Source of the DNA: a virus
Reading direction: 5' to 3' (one strand)
Length of the DNA: 26,044 nt
Virus record (IMG/VR): IMGVR_UViG_3300023109_003022
Coordinates: 1-26,044 of that record
Of the stretch, positions 1 through 9,079 are shown one piece after another. The notes beneath the pieces are model-generated. The model was not told the origin of the DNA and made no database searches. It saw only the letters and a program-made list of their open reading frames with translations. The translations under genes and the position numbers were made by a program. How positions within the stretch are numbered: the stretch's first letter is position 1; every line of letters starts with the position of its first letter.

Positions 1-3000
1 GCTTCAGAAACTTCAGGTACTTCAGGATCAACAGGTTCAAATGGAACAAGTGGTGATGCAGGAACAAGCGGAGCTTCAGCTACAAGTGGTAGTTCAGGTT
101 CATCAGGTACTGAAGGTACAAGCGGTGTAAATGGAACATCAGGAGATAGTACTTCAAGTGGAACTTCAGGTTCAACAGGTACTGTAGGTTCATCAGGTAA
201 TAATGGTACTTCAGGTGCTTCAGCTACAAGTGGTAGTTCAGGTAGTACTGGTTCAAATGGTACTAGTGGAAATGCAGGTCAAAGTGCTCTAAGTAGAACT
301 TCAGGTTCAAGTGGTTCATCAGGTACTTTAGGTACAAGTGGTGTAGCTGGAACTTCAGGTGCTAGTGTAACGAGTGGTTCAGCTGGAACTTCAGGATCTT
401 CAGGTTCAACAGGAACTGAAGGTACAAGTGGTGAAGCAGGTACTTCAGGTGCTAGTGAAACCTCAGGTACAAGTGGTTCAACAGGTACTGTAGGTTCAAG
501 CGGTGAAGCAGGTACTTCAGGAGTAAGTGCTTTAAGTGGAACAAGCGGATCAACAGGTTCAAATGGTACCTCAGGTAACAATGGTCAATCAGGATTAAGC
601 AGAACATCAGGTTCAGCAGGTTCATCAGGTACTTTAGGTACGAGTGGTGTAGCTGGAACAAGTGGAAATAGTGCAACTTCAGGTACCACAGGTTCATCAG
701 GTACTTCAGGAGCTGATGGTGTTGAAGGAACTTCAGGTGAATCAGGTACTTCAGGTACTACAGGTTCAGCTGGTACTTCAGGAGAAGATGGTGTTGCTGG
801 TACTTCAGGAGAAGCAGGTACTTCAGGTACTACAGGTTCAGCAGGTACAAGCGGTGAAGATGGTACTTCAGGTGCTTCATCTACAAGTGGTACAAGTGGA
901 TCAACAGGTTCAAACGGTTCATCAGGAAATGCAGGTCAAAGTGCATTAAGTAGAACATCAGGATCTAGTGGTTCAAGCGGTACATTAGGTACTTCAGGTG
1001 TAGCAGGAACTAGTGGAGCTTCTAGAACAAGTGGTACTAGTGGTTCAACAGGTACATCAGGTTCAAGTGGTGTAAATGGAACAAGTGGTGAAAGTGCTCT
1101 AAGTAGAACATCTGGATCTAGCGGTTCATCAGGTACAACTGGTTCATCTGGTAATAATGGTGCTTCAGGTGCTTCAAGAACTTCAGGTTCAGCAGGTTCA
1201 TCAGGTTCAAATGGTACTTCAGGTGTTAATGGAACATCAGGTGCTTCAAGAACAAGTGGAACTTCAGGTTCAACAGGTACTGTAGGTTCATCAGGAGATG
1301 CAGGAACTTCAGGATTAAGTAAAACAAGTGGTACAAGTGGATCAACAGGTTCAAACGGTACTTCAGGAAATAATGGACAAAGTGCATTAAGTAGAACATC
1401 AGGTTCAAGCGGTTCATCAGGTACCTTAGGTACAAGTGGTGTTAATGGAACATCAGGTGCTTCAAGAACAAGTGGAACAAGTGGTTCAAGTGGTACAAAC
1501 GGTACTTCAGGTAATAGTACAACATCAGGTGCTTCAAGTTTAAGTAGAACTTCAGGTTCAAGTGGTTCATCAGGTACTACAGGTTCATCTGGTAATAATG
1601 GTGCTTCAGGTGCTTCAAGAACTTCAGGTTCAGCAGGTTCATCAGGTTCAAACGGTACTTCAGGTAATAATGGTACTTCAGGTGCTAGTAGATTATCAGG
1701 AACATCAGGTTCATCAGGTTCAAATGGTACTTCAGGTAATAACGGAGGATCAGGATTAAGCAGAACAAGTGGTACAAGTGGATCAACTGGTTCAACAGGT
1801 TCATCAGGTAATAATGGTCAATCAGGATTATCTAAAACAAGTGGTTCAGCAGGTTCATCAGGTACTTTAGGTACAAGTGGTGTAGCTGGAACTTCAGGTG
1901 CTAGTAGAACATCAGGTAACTCAGGAACTTCAGGTTCATCAGGTACTTCGGGTACTACAGGTGCTAGTAGAACAAATGGTGCTTCATCACTTAGTAAAAC
2001 TTCAGGTTCAAGTGGTTCATCAGGTACTACAGGTTCATCTGGTAATAATGGTGCTTCAGGTGCTTCAAGAACAAGTGGAACATCAGGTTCATCAGGTTCA
2101 AATGGTACTTCAGGTAACAATGGTACTTCAGGTGCTAGTAGATTATCAGGAACTTCAGGTTCAAGTGGTTCAAATGGTACATCAGGTAATAATGGAGGAT
2201 CAGGCGCTTCAAGAACAAGTGGAACAGCAGGTTCTTCAGGTTCAACAGGTTCAAGCGGTAACAATGGTCAGTCAGGATTATCTAGAACTTCAGGTTCAGC
2301 AGGTAGCTCGGGTACTTTAGGTACATCAGGTGTAGCTGGAACTTCAGGATTAAGTAGAAATTCAGGAACAAGTGGATCAACGGGTACAAATGGTACTTCA
2401 GGTAATACTGGAACTAATGGATTAAGTAGAGCTTCAGGTACATCAGGTACCACAGGTTCGAATGGTACCTCAGGTAATAATGGTACTTCAGGTGCTTCAA
2501 GAACATCAGGTAATTCATCAACATCAGGTTCAAGTGGTACAAGTGGTACAAGTGGTGCTAGTACAACAAATGGTGCTTCAAGTTTAAGTAGAACTTCAGG
2601 TTCAAGTGGTACAAGTGGTACATCTGGTAATACAGGTACTAATGGATTAAGTAGAGCTTCAGGTACAAGCGGATCAACAGGTTCAAATGGTACCAGTGGT
2701 AATAATGGTCAGTCAGGAATATCAAGAACTTCAGGTTCAGCAGGTTCATCAGGTACTTTAGGTACTAGTGGTGTTAATGGAACATCAGGTGCTTCACGTA
2801 CAAGTGGTACATCAGGTTCACGTGGTACATCAGGTACAACAGGTGTTAACGGTACTTCAGGTGCTAGTAGATTATCAGGAACAAGTGGATCTGCAGGTAC
2901 AAATGGTACAAGTGGTGTAACGGGAACTTCAGGATTAAGTAGAGCTTCAGGTACAAGTGGTACAAGTGGTTCAGTCGGTTCATCAGGTATTGGTGGTGCT

Positions 3001-3723
3001 GGAGGAGTATCAGGAGGTTCAGGTTCATCAGGTACTTCAGGTACAAATGGTACTAGTGGTATATCAGGTAATGTAGGTTCAGCCGGTACTTACGTATCAA
3101 TAATCGCAGGAACCGGAATGACTGGTGGGGGTGTATTAAATACCAACAGAACATTAAGTATTGACTGGACAAACACTAACAATGATGGTGAAATAGTTAG
3201 TTATAATGCGGGTGATCCAAATAGATTAACAGTAGCTAAGTGGCTAAACCCAGATTTCATTTGGGATGGTAATATGATGCCACTTCAAAATATGACTTGG
3301 AATATTGGTTCTCCTGACAAATGTTGGATGGAAATTTGGGCAGTCGCGTTTAATACTTGTGGTATTTTCGAACAGAACTTAGCAGGATCTAATAGAGAAG
3401 ATAACTTAGATCACATAACTGGTACAGTAATGGTTTGGAAAGACGGAGAAATGTTACCATGTTCAAGTGAAAAAGATCACATGAGAATGGGTGTAATGCA
3501 AAACGGTAAAGATATCCCGATCGTACAAGGTGCTGAACCCGTACTAGTGGTTGGAGTAGTAAAAGAAGGTGATTATCTTGTTACTTCAGAAAAAGAAGGA
3601 CATGCTAAAGCTATAAGTAGAGAAGAGATGATTAATGAAAAATTACATGATGTAGTATTTGCAAAAGCTCTAGAAGATGGAGAAGGAGATTCATACATTA
3701 TTAATGCTTACATTAATATTTAA
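1..3723 (+). CDS. Collagen-like Thr/Ser-rich fibre protein (5' end outside window)
   Basis: The reading frame is open from the first base to TAA at 3721-3723, giving 1,240 visible residues; the true start lies upstream. Residues 1-1030 are Gly-X-Y triplets dominated by GTS, GSS, GSN, GNN and GTL, with Pro, Cys, Met, His and all aromatics absent. The first aromatic residue (Tyr) is encoded at 3091. About every 24 residues a triplet's Gly is replaced, usually by Arg. Residues ~1031-1240 form a non-repetitive head that opens with IIAGTGMTGGG, a linker style common before phage fibre tips, and contains NIGSPDKCWMEIW and GDYLVTSEKEGHAKAI, resembling C-terminal domains of phage tail-fibre proteins. 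Acidic residues occur only before ~1300; from there to ~3150 the shaft is purely cationic. Role inferred: virion fibre or adhesin with a rod-like shaft. The ATG at 3118 is internal and should not be taken as a start. Whether the shaft is a collagen triple helix or a polyglycine-II-type bundle cannot be told from sequence. Confidence 0.9.
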   Translation, partial: ASETSGTSGSTGSNGTSGDAGTSGASATSGSSGSSGTEGTSGVNGTSGDSTSSGTSGSTGTVGSSGNNGTSGASATSGSSGSTGSNGTSGNAGQSALSRTSGSSGSSGTLGTSGVAGTSGASVTSGSAGTSGSSGSTGTEGTSGEAGTSGASETSGTSGSTGTVGSSGEAGTSGVSALSGTSGSTGSNGTSGNNGQSGLSRTSGSAGSSGTLGTSGVAGTSGNSATSGTTGSSGTSGADGVEGTSGESGTSGTTGSAGTSGEDGVAGTSGEAGTSGTTGSAGTSGEDGTSGASSTSGTSGSTGSNGSSGNAGQSALSRTSGSSGSSGTLGTSGVAGTSGASRTSGTSGSTGTSGSSGVNGTSGESALSRTSGSSGSSGTTGSSGNNGASGASRTSGSAGSSGSNGTSGVNGTSGASRTSGTSGSTGTVGSSGDAGTSGLSKTSGTSGSTGSNGTSGNNGQSALSRTSGSSGSSGTLGTSGVNGTSGASRTSGTSGSSGTNGTSGNSTTSGASSLSRTSGSSGSSGTTGSSGNNGASGASRTSGSAGSSGSNGTSGNNGTSGASRLSGTSGSSGSNGTSGNNGGSGLSRTSGTSGSTGSTGSSGNNGQSGLSKTSGSAGSSGTLGTSGVAGTSGASRTSGNSGTSGSSGTSGTTGASRTNGASSLSKTSGSSGSSGTTGSSGNNGASGASRTSGTSGSSGSNGTSGNNGTSGASRLSGTSGSSGSNGTSGNNGGSGASRTSGTAGSSGSTGSSGNNGQSGLSRTSGSAGSSGTLGTSGVAGTSGLSRNSGTSGSTGTNGTSGNTGTNGLSRASGTSGTTGSNGTSGNNGTSGASRTSGNSSTSGSSGTSGTSGASTTNGASSLSRTSGSSGTSGTSGNTGTNGLSRASGTSGSTGSNGTSGNNGQSGISRTSGSAGSSGTLGTSGVNGTSGASRTSGTSGSRGTSGTTGVNGTSGASRLSGTSGSAGTNGTSGVTGTSGLSRASGTSGTSGSVGSSGIGGAGGVSGGSGSSGTSGTNGTSGISGNVGSAGTYVSIIAGTGMTGGGVLNTNRTLSIDWTNTNNDGEIVSYNAGDPNRLTVAKWLNPDFIWDGNMMPLQNMTWNIGSPDKCWMEIWAVAFNTCGIFEQNLAGSNREDNLDHITGTVMVWKDGEMLPCSSEKDHMRMGVMQNGKDIPIVQGAEPVLVVGVVKEGDYLVTSEKEGHAKAISREEMINEKLHDVVFAKALEDGEGDSYIINAYINI
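7..2964 (+). repeat. 72-nt (24-residue) tandem repeat array of the Thr/Ser shaft
   Basis: A triplet in which Gly is replaced (by R, K, A, S, T, E or V), normally reading xTS or xLS, recurs at a fixed register. Positions of the substituted codon include 7, 79, 151, 223, 295, 367; 457, 529, 601, 673; 880, 952, 1024; 1105, 1177, 1249, 1321, 1393, 1465; 1546, 1618, 1690, 1762, 1834, 1906; 1996, 2068, 2140, 2212, 2284, 2356, 2428, 2500; 2653, 2725, 2797, 2869, 2941. I count 31 intervals of exactly 72 nt. The exceptions differ mostly by 9 or 18 nt, so the triplet phase is always kept. Confidence 0.93.
277..3060 (+). repeat. GQS-anchored super-repeat, ~441 nt
   Basis: A GQS triplet followed by ALS/GLS/GIS, then RTS (KTS once), GSS/GSA, GSS, GTL, GTS begins at 277, 583, 934, 1375, 1816, 2266 and 2707. 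Intervals are 306, 351, 441, 441, 450 and 441 nt, all multiples of 9. 441 nt equals six 72-nt units plus one triplet, so this is a higher-order unit built on the 72-nt array. Confidence 0.85.
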
Positions 3724-3732
3724 TAAGTAAAT

Positions 3733-6420
3733 ATGGGTTTAGAAATAACAGGAAATAGAATCTACCCAACAGGTTCTAATGATATAGATTTAAGAACATT
3801 AGTGATGACAGGGTCAATGAACCCTGTCGTCTTAAATCTTTCTTCACATACTAATGATTCAAATTTCATTACATTTACATCTTCAGGTACCCAAATTTAT
3901 AATACTCAAAGGTCATCCGGAGCCCAAGGTCCTCAAGGTACTCAAGGATATACTGGTAATACAGGTAATAACGGAGGAGGAGGATCCCAAGGAGCTCAAG
4001 GTAATCAAGGACCTCAAGGTAATCAAGGGGTTAAAGGATATCAAGGTCCACAAGGTAGACAAGGTGTTATAGGAGATGTAGGACCTCAAGGATATAGAGG
4101 TTCTCAAGGAGGTAGAGGATCACAAGGTGGTCAAGGTAATAATGGATTTACAGGATATAGAGGTCCTCAAGGAGGAAGAGGTCCACAAGGAAGCGATGGT
4201 GTTCAAGGACTTGAAGGTAGTGCAACTGGAGCAACAGGACCTACGGGATTAACAGGTGTTCAAGGTTCACAAGGTAGCCAAGGTGGTCAAGGACCTAGAG
4301 GTAATCAAGGTGGTCAAGGACCTCAAGGATTAGGCGGAAGAACTGGATTTGGAGGTCCTCAAGGTAGCCAAGGAAACCAAAGTGGAGTAAATGGTCCTAC
4401 AGGTTATACTGGTCCTCAAGGAGGAAGAGGTAATCAAGGAGGAACAGGTCCTGGTGGTTTAACCGGATATACAGGATATAATGGACCAAGAGGTCCACAA
4501 GGAGGAGCAGGACCTAATGGTCCCCAAGGATATCAAGGACCTCAAGGTAACCAAGGTAACCAAGGTGGTCAGGGGTTAGGAGGTAGAACAGGAAACACAG
4601 GATATAATGGACCAAGAGGTCCACAAGGAGGAGCAGGACCTGAAGGACCTACAGGTTATCAAGGACCCCAAGGTAATCAAGGTAACCAAGGAGGACAAGG
4701 ATTAGGGGGTAGAACAGGAAATACAGGGTATAATGGTCCTAGAGGTCCACAAGGAGGAGCAGGACCTAATGGTCCCCAAGGATATCAAGGTGCTCAAGGA
4801 TATCGAGGTAATCAAGGAGGACAAGGAGTAACAGGTAGTGGTGGATATCAAGGTCCTCAAGGAGGACAAGGTAGTAGAGGTTCTCAAAGTTCTACTACAG
4901 GACCTACAGGATATCAAGGATCACAAGGTGTTAGAGGTACTCAAGGTGGTAGCGGTAATCAAGGATCACAAGGTCCAACAGGATTTAATGCTCAAACTGG
5001 ACCTAGAGGATCACAAGGAACAGGACCTGGACCTACAGGATATCAAGGACCACAAGGTAGTAGAGGTACTCAAGGTGGTCAAGGTAGTAGAGGACCACAA
5101 GGATATACAGGAAGAACAGCAGCAACAGGATTTAGAGGACCACAAGGAACAGGACCAGGACCTACAGGATATCAAGGACCACAAGGTGGTAGAGGTACTC
5201 AAGGTAGTCAAGGTTCACAAGGTCCTCAAGGATATACAGCTCCTACAGCAGATGTAGGACCTAGAGGACCCCAAGGAACAGGACCAGGACCCCGAGGATA
5301 CCAAGGTCCACAAGGTGGTCAAGGAGGTAATGGAAATCCTGGTTCTCAGGGACCTCAAGGATATACAGGAAGAACAGCTGCTACTGGTCCCCAAGGTGCT
5401 CAAAGTAGTACAACTGGACCTCAAGGATATCAAGGTCCTCAAGGATATCAAGGAAATCAAGGATATGTTGGTGCCCAAGGGCATCAAGGCCCACAAGGTG
5501 GTCAAGGAGGTGGAGGAGCTACAGGTCGTACAGGATCTAGTGCTAATACAGGATATCAAGGTCCTCAAGGATATCAAGGAGGTCAAGGTAATCCAGGTGG
5601 TCAAGGTTCTCAAGGAGGAGCAAACCCAGGTTATACAGGTCCTCCAGGTAGACAAGGATCATCTGCAACTACTGGTCATGTAGGACCACAAGGTGCTCAG
5701 GGACCACAAGGACCACAAAGTACATATTCTCAACCAGGTTATCAAGGACCCCAAGGTACTAGAGGTAGTCAGGGAACCGCAGCTAATACAGGATATTCAG
5801 GATACACAGGTAGAACAGGTCCAGCAGGAGAACCAGGCTCACAAGGTTCTCAAGGTGGTCAAGGTATTCAAGGACCTAATGGATCTTCTTCTTCATCACC
5901 CGGACTTTCAGGTAATAATTTTTCTGGTAGACCTAATGCTAGTAATTCTGATTTTTATTGGGAACAAGAACCCCAAACCTATATGCCATCAAACGCATAT
6001 ACTTTAGTACCATATACTTACGATACTATAACAGGTAATGGTGCTGGAACTTCTCGAGGTGGTACTAATAATAATGGATTTATATTCCCCACAGGAATTT
6101 ATTATATAGAATTAAGTATGGTTATATCCCCTGAAACACGTAGTGGATTAACTGGTGGATCAAGTACAGGAAGTTCTAATGAATATCTCCAACTAGGATT
6201 ATATGAGGGGGACCCATCTGTAGCAATATCTCTTTTTGAAACTAATCAAATAATGGGTAATAACGTAAATATGAATTTAGTTCCTTCGGGGTGTACTTTA
6301 TGTGGTATATTCAATATTTCATCTCAAACAACATATTATATATATGCTTATCCTTTTAACTATGGTGCTGTAGTATATGATTTAGGATTTTCATGTTTAA
6401 CAATAAATAAATTAGGATAA
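3733..6420 (+). CDS. Gln-rich collagen-like fibre, paralogue A (895 aa)
   Basis: Start ATG at 3733 lies 9 nt after the previous stop, and its MGLEITGN opening is shared with the two following genes, which fixes the start. Residues 1-~60 are a short domain probably used for attachment or trimer nucleation. Residues ~62-720 are Gly-X-Y repeats rich in [12 protein letters not shown] and GRT, with Gln or Thr in the Y position and Pro mostly in X. Residues ~720-895 form a Gly/Thr/Tyr-rich globular head with strand patterns such as [12 protein letters not shown] and [10 protein letters not shown], consistent with a C1q/TNF-like jelly roll as found at the ends of collagen-like proteins. Tandem 126-nt and 129-nt units occur inside the shaft. 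Inferred role: trimeric fibre with a receptor-binding tip. The head family is inferred from strand patterns only. Confidence 0.92.
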   Translation: MGLEITGNRIYPTGSNDIDLRTLVMTGSMNPVVLNLSSHTNDSNFITFTSSGTQIYNTQRSSGAQGPQGTQGYTGNTGNNGGGGSQGAQGNQGPQGNQGVKGYQGPQGRQGVIGDVGPQGYRGSQGGRGSQGGQGNNGFTGYRGPQGGRGPQGSDGVQGLEGSATGATGPTGLTGVQGSQGSQGGQGPRGNQGGQGPQGLGGRTGFGGPQGSQGNQSGVNGPTGYTGPQGGRGNQGGTGPGGLTGYTGYNGPRGPQGGAGPNGPQGYQGPQGNQGNQGGQGLGGRTGNTGYNGPRGPQGGAGPEGPTGYQGPQGNQGNQGGQGLGGRTGNTGYNGPRGPQGGAGPNGPQGYQGAQGYRGNQGGQGVTGSGGYQGPQGGQGSRGSQSSTTGPTGYQGSQGVRGTQGGSGNQGSQGPTGFNAQTGPRGSQGTGPGPTGYQGPQGSRGTQGGQGSRGPQGYTGRTAATGFRGPQGTGPGPTGYQGPQGGRGTQGSQGSQGPQGYTAPTADVGPRGPQGTGPGPRGYQGPQGGQGGNGNPGSQGPQGYTGRTAATGPQGAQSSTTGPQGYQGPQGYQGNQGYVGAQGHQGPQGGQGGGGATGRTGSSANTGYQGPQGYQGGQGNPGGQGSQGGANPGYTGPPGRQGSSATTGHVGPQGAQGPQGPQSTYSQPGYQGPQGTRGSQGTAANTGYSGYTGRTGPAGEPGSQGSQGGQGIQGPNGSSSSSPGLSGNNFSGRPNASNSDFYWEQEPQTYMPSNAYTLVPYTYDTITGNGAGTSRGGTNNNGFIFPTGIYYIELSMVISPETRSGLTGGSSTGSSNEYLQLGLYEGDPSVAISLFETNQIMGNNVNMNLVPSGCTLCGIFNISSQTTYYIYAYPFNYGAVVYDLGFSCLTINKLG
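4478..4858 (+). repeat. 126-nt tandem repeat in fibre A, ~3 copies
   Basis: Units encode [12 protein letters not shown] and then ten further triplets (14 in all). The equivalent ATGG of the GYN-G junction falls at 4481, 4607 and 4733, exactly 126 nt apart. The third copy diverges after its first half. Confidence 0.9.
5017..5400 (+). repeat. 129-nt tandem repeat in fibre A, 3 copies
   Basis: Units start with GTGPGP at 5017, 5146 and 5275, spaced 129 nt (43 residues). The unit has one residue more than 14 triplets because GTGPGP breaks the Gly-X-Y phase; each unit also has an in-phase substituted triplet (AAT or ADV). Confidence 0.88.
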
Positions 6421-6428
6421 TATTTATA
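6420..6428 (+). promoter_or_regulatory. ATATTTAT(A) motif before fibre B
   Basis: One of eight ATATTTAT elements close upstream of start codons in this window. It ends 4 nt before the ATG at 6433 and starts at the last base of the previous stop codon. Could be a promoter or a translation-related leader element; function unproven. Confidence 0.3.
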
Positions 6429-6432
6429 ATAA

Positions 6433-9069
6433 ATGGGTCTAAAGATAATAAATAACCAAATCCTCCCCACAGGAACAGATAGTGAAATTCACATTGAAAA
6501 TGTAATTTTCGATGGGAATGTTCCTATTGTGAATGTGTTATCTGCTAACCCATCAACAGGTAATTATATTGGTGTAGATAGCAGTGGGATACTATATAGA
6601 CGTGCAAAAACACCTGGATACACAGGGGGTAGAGGATCCCAAGGATCTCAAGGACATAATGGACACACAGGTCATACAGGACCACAAGGAGGGAATGGTA
6701 ATCAAGGTGGACAAGGTGGTAGAGGAAGTCAAGGTGGACAAGGTACACAATCCGGAAAAGGATCACAAGGTGCTCAAGGTTCTCAAGGAAGAACCGGTAA
6801 TTTAGGTTTAGGAGGATCAGGAGGTCCTCAAGGTGGTCAAGGTGGTCAAGGTAATAATGGAAGAACAGGATTTACAGGTATAATAGGTCCTACAGGAGCA
6901 CGAGGTAATCAAGGATTATCTGGTTTTTATGGTCCTCAAGGATATACAGGTAGAACCGGTGTAGGAGGTCCAGGTGGTGCTCAAGGATCTAATGGTATAG
7001 TTGGACCTCAAGGTTCACAAGGATATCAAGGTCCTCAAGGTAATACAGGATACACAGGCCGAACAGGTACCCAAGGAAATCAAGGTCCCCAAGGATATAC
7101 AGGATATACAGGTCGTACAGGATATGTAGGACCTCAAGGATATAGAGGCCCTCAAGGTCCTCAAGGATATACAAATGCTACTGGTTATACCGGGGCACAA
7201 GGTGGTCAAGGAGGTCAAGGAGGAACAGGTTCTCAAGGTTCTCAAGGATTAAAAGGAGCACAAGGTTATCAAGGTTACCAAGGTCCTCAAGGATTTACAA
7301 ATGCTACTGGTTACACAGGGGCACAAGGAAGCCAAGGAGGTCAAGGAGGAACAGGTGCTCAAGGTCCCCAAGGATTAAAAGGAGCACAAGGTTATCAAGG
7401 TTACCAAGGTCCTCAAGGATATACAAATGCTACTGGTTATACCGGGGCACAAGGTGGTCAAGGAGGTCAAGGGGGTCGTGGTAGTCAAGGTCCAAATGGT
7501 ATACTAGGTCATACAGGATACAGAGGTCCCCAAGGAGGAACAGGACCTGGTGGACCTACAGGATTTGTAGGTAGAGCTGGTGGTCAAGGTGCTCAAGGAC
7601 CTAATGGTAGAACAGGTAACACAGGTAGACTAGGTCATGTAGGATATATAGGACGTCAAGGTAGTCAAGGACCTAAAGGAGAGGCAGGTTACACAGGTAG
7701 AGCTGGTGGTCAAGGTGCTCAAGGTGCTGATGGTAGAACAGGCTATATAGGTAGGTTAGGACACACAGGATATAGAGGTCCTCAAGGTACTCAAGGAGGA
7801 CAAGGACCTACAGGATACCAAGGTATAGCTGGTGGTCAAGGTGCTCAAGGTGCTGATGGTAGAACAGGATATGTAGGTAGATTAGGTCCTAATGGATATA
7901 GAGGTCCTCAAGGTGAAAAAGGAGGACAAGGACCTACAGGATACCAAGGTAGAGCTGGTGGTCAGGGTGCTCAAGGTCTTACTGGACTTGGAGGATATAC
8001 AGGTAGACCAGGTCCTAATGGGTATAGAGGTCCTCAAGGTAATCAAGGTCCTCAAGGATATACAGGATATACAGGTATAGCTGGTGGTCAAGGTGCTCAA
8101 GGTGGTAGAGGAACCCAAGGGGGTCAAGGTAGTCAAGGTACTCAAGGTGGTCAAGGTGGAGGCGGATTAACTGGACGAACAGGTGCTCAAGGTAATCAAG
8201 GTGCAAATAGAGCTGGATCTCAAGGTCCTCAAGGTGGTCAAGGTATTCAAGGACTTATAGGACCTTTAGGATATGGAGGTAGAACAGGATATTTAGGTCC
8301 TCAAGGTCAACAAGGTTATGAAGGTTTTCAAGGTTTAAATAGATCGGGAACACAAGGTCCCCAAGGATATAATGGAAGAACAGGAATTCAAGGTGGTACT
8401 GGGGGTAATGGTCCTCAAGGTAGACAAGGATATACTGGATTAACAGGACATACAGGATATGCTAGAGGAGGTCAAGGACCCCAAGGACCTCAAGGTAACC
8501 AAGGTAGAATTGGAAGTTCACCTACTGGTCCTAATGGAGGTAGTGGTTCTACTGGTTTCCAAGGTAAACCTGGAGGACCAGGTACTCAAGGACCAACAGG
8601 ATCAGGTAGTAATACACAACCTGAATGGGGTATAGTATATGGGCCTGGAGCTATAATATGGAATGACCCAAACCTCCCAGACCTTAGTTTACCAAATAAC
8701 TCTTCTTTAGCTGGGGTTTTTGGTACGGGTAATACTTCAATGTCAATCTTAGGTGGAGATACTTTAAGTATTAACGCAAATCACTCAGGTTATTATTATT
8801 TACAAGTAGGATTTACTTTCTTGGATGGTTTTAGTAGTGGAAAGATTTATGGGTATGTATATGATGACTTGCTAGGACAGATACGTACATCTGCGGGTGG
8901 TTGGGTGTATGGAGGAAATTCACATACGGAAACATTTACAACTAGTTGTGTATTATATGTAGATGATGCCGGAGCTCAATTACAATTTAAAGCTGCGTTA
9001 TTGAATAATCCTTTCTCAACAGCTGAGCAATTTGTAGGTCTAACGTGTAATCTAGTAAAGATACAATAA
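6433..9069 (+). CDS. Gln-rich collagen-like fibre, paralogue B (878 aa)
   Basis: The ATG at 6433 gives MGLKIINNQILPTG, clearly related to the openings of paralogues A and C. Residues 1-~60 are the shared N-terminal domain, ~61-725 a Gly-X-Y shaft with [12 protein letters not shown] and GYT, and ~728-878 a globular head with strand signatures GYYYLQVGFTFLDG and QFVGLTCNLVKIQ, consistent with a C1q/TNF-like beta sandwich. The shaft contains two 126-nt repeat arrays. The triplet NAT replaces a Gly triplet three times without changing phase. No Shine-Dalgarno is seen; TATTTATA sits 4 nt before the start. Inferred role: a second, differently tipped virion fibre or adhesin. It could be co-expressed with A and C or used alternatively; the sequence does not decide. 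Confidence 0.92.
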   Translation: MGLKIINNQILPTGTDSEIHIENVIFDGNVPIVNVLSANPSTGNYIGVDSSGILYRRAKTPGYTGGRGSQGSQGHNGHTGHTGPQGGNGNQGGQGGRGSQGGQGTQSGKGSQGAQGSQGRTGNLGLGGSGGPQGGQGGQGNNGRTGFTGIIGPTGARGNQGLSGFYGPQGYTGRTGVGGPGGAQGSNGIVGPQGSQGYQGPQGNTGYTGRTGTQGNQGPQGYTGYTGRTGYVGPQGYRGPQGPQGYTNATGYTGAQGGQGGQGGTGSQGSQGLKGAQGYQGYQGPQGFTNATGYTGAQGSQGGQGGTGAQGPQGLKGAQGYQGYQGPQGYTNATGYTGAQGGQGGQGGRGSQGPNGILGHTGYRGPQGGTGPGGPTGFVGRAGGQGAQGPNGRTGNTGRLGHVGYIGRQGSQGPKGEAGYTGRAGGQGAQGADGRTGYIGRLGHTGYRGPQGTQGGQGPTGYQGIAGGQGAQGADGRTGYVGRLGPNGYRGPQGEKGGQGPTGYQGRAGGQGAQGLTGLGGYTGRPGPNGYRGPQGNQGPQGYTGYTGIAGGQGAQGGRGTQGGQGSQGTQGGQGGGGLTGRTGAQGNQGANRAGSQGPQGGQGIQGLIGPLGYGGRTGYLGPQGQQGYEGFQGLNRSGTQGPQGYNGRTGIQGGTGGNGPQGRQGYTGLTGHTGYARGGQGPQGPQGNQGRIGSSPTGPNGGSGSTGFQGKPGGPGTQGPTGSGSNTQPEWGIVYGPGAIIWNDPNLPDLSLPNNSSLAGVFGTGNTSMSILGGDTLSINANHSGYYYLQVGFTFLDGFSSGKIYGYVYDDLLGQIRTSAGGWVYGGNSHTETFTTSCVLYVDDAGAQLQFKAALLNNPFSTAEQFVGLTCNLVKIQ
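7171..7450 (+). repeat. 126-nt tandem repeat in fibre B, anchored on TNATGYT
   Basis: The ACAAATGCTACTGG anchor occurs at 7171, 7297 and 7423, spacing exactly 126 nt. Copies differ by a few synonymous and X-position changes. Confidence 0.92.
7597..8110 (+). repeat. 126-nt tandem repeat in fibre B, anchored on GGQGAQG
   Basis: The codons following GGQGAQ fall at 7597, 7723, 7849, 7975 and 8101, all 126 nt apart. Internal sequence of the 14 triplets diverges considerably (GRTGYIGRLG versus GRGTQGGQG), yet the period is kept. Confidence 0.92.
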
Positions 9070-9079
9070 ATATAAAATA

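Noticed and set aside
1818-2453. Long antisense open frames across the Thr/Ser repeat (Pro/Glu/Val-rich translations)
   Set aside because: They are mirror images of the GGT/TCA-rich repeat codons, with no independent domain or start context; the + frame is continuous into a folded head.
1-3060. CRISPR-like array of regularly spaced repeats
   Set aside because: The repeat is contiguous protein-coding Gly-X-Y sequence with a 72-nt period; there are no unique spacers between conserved palindromic repeats.
1-3090. First fibre shaft as substrate of the prolyl-hydroxylase-like enzyme
   Set aside because: No proline codon is present in the repeat region, so prolyl hydroxylation of this shaft is impossible.
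3118-3723. Independent 201-aa gene starting at ATG 3118
   Set aside because: The ATG lies inside IIAGTGMTGGG, a linker that belongs to the upstream frame, which is open without stops from position 1.
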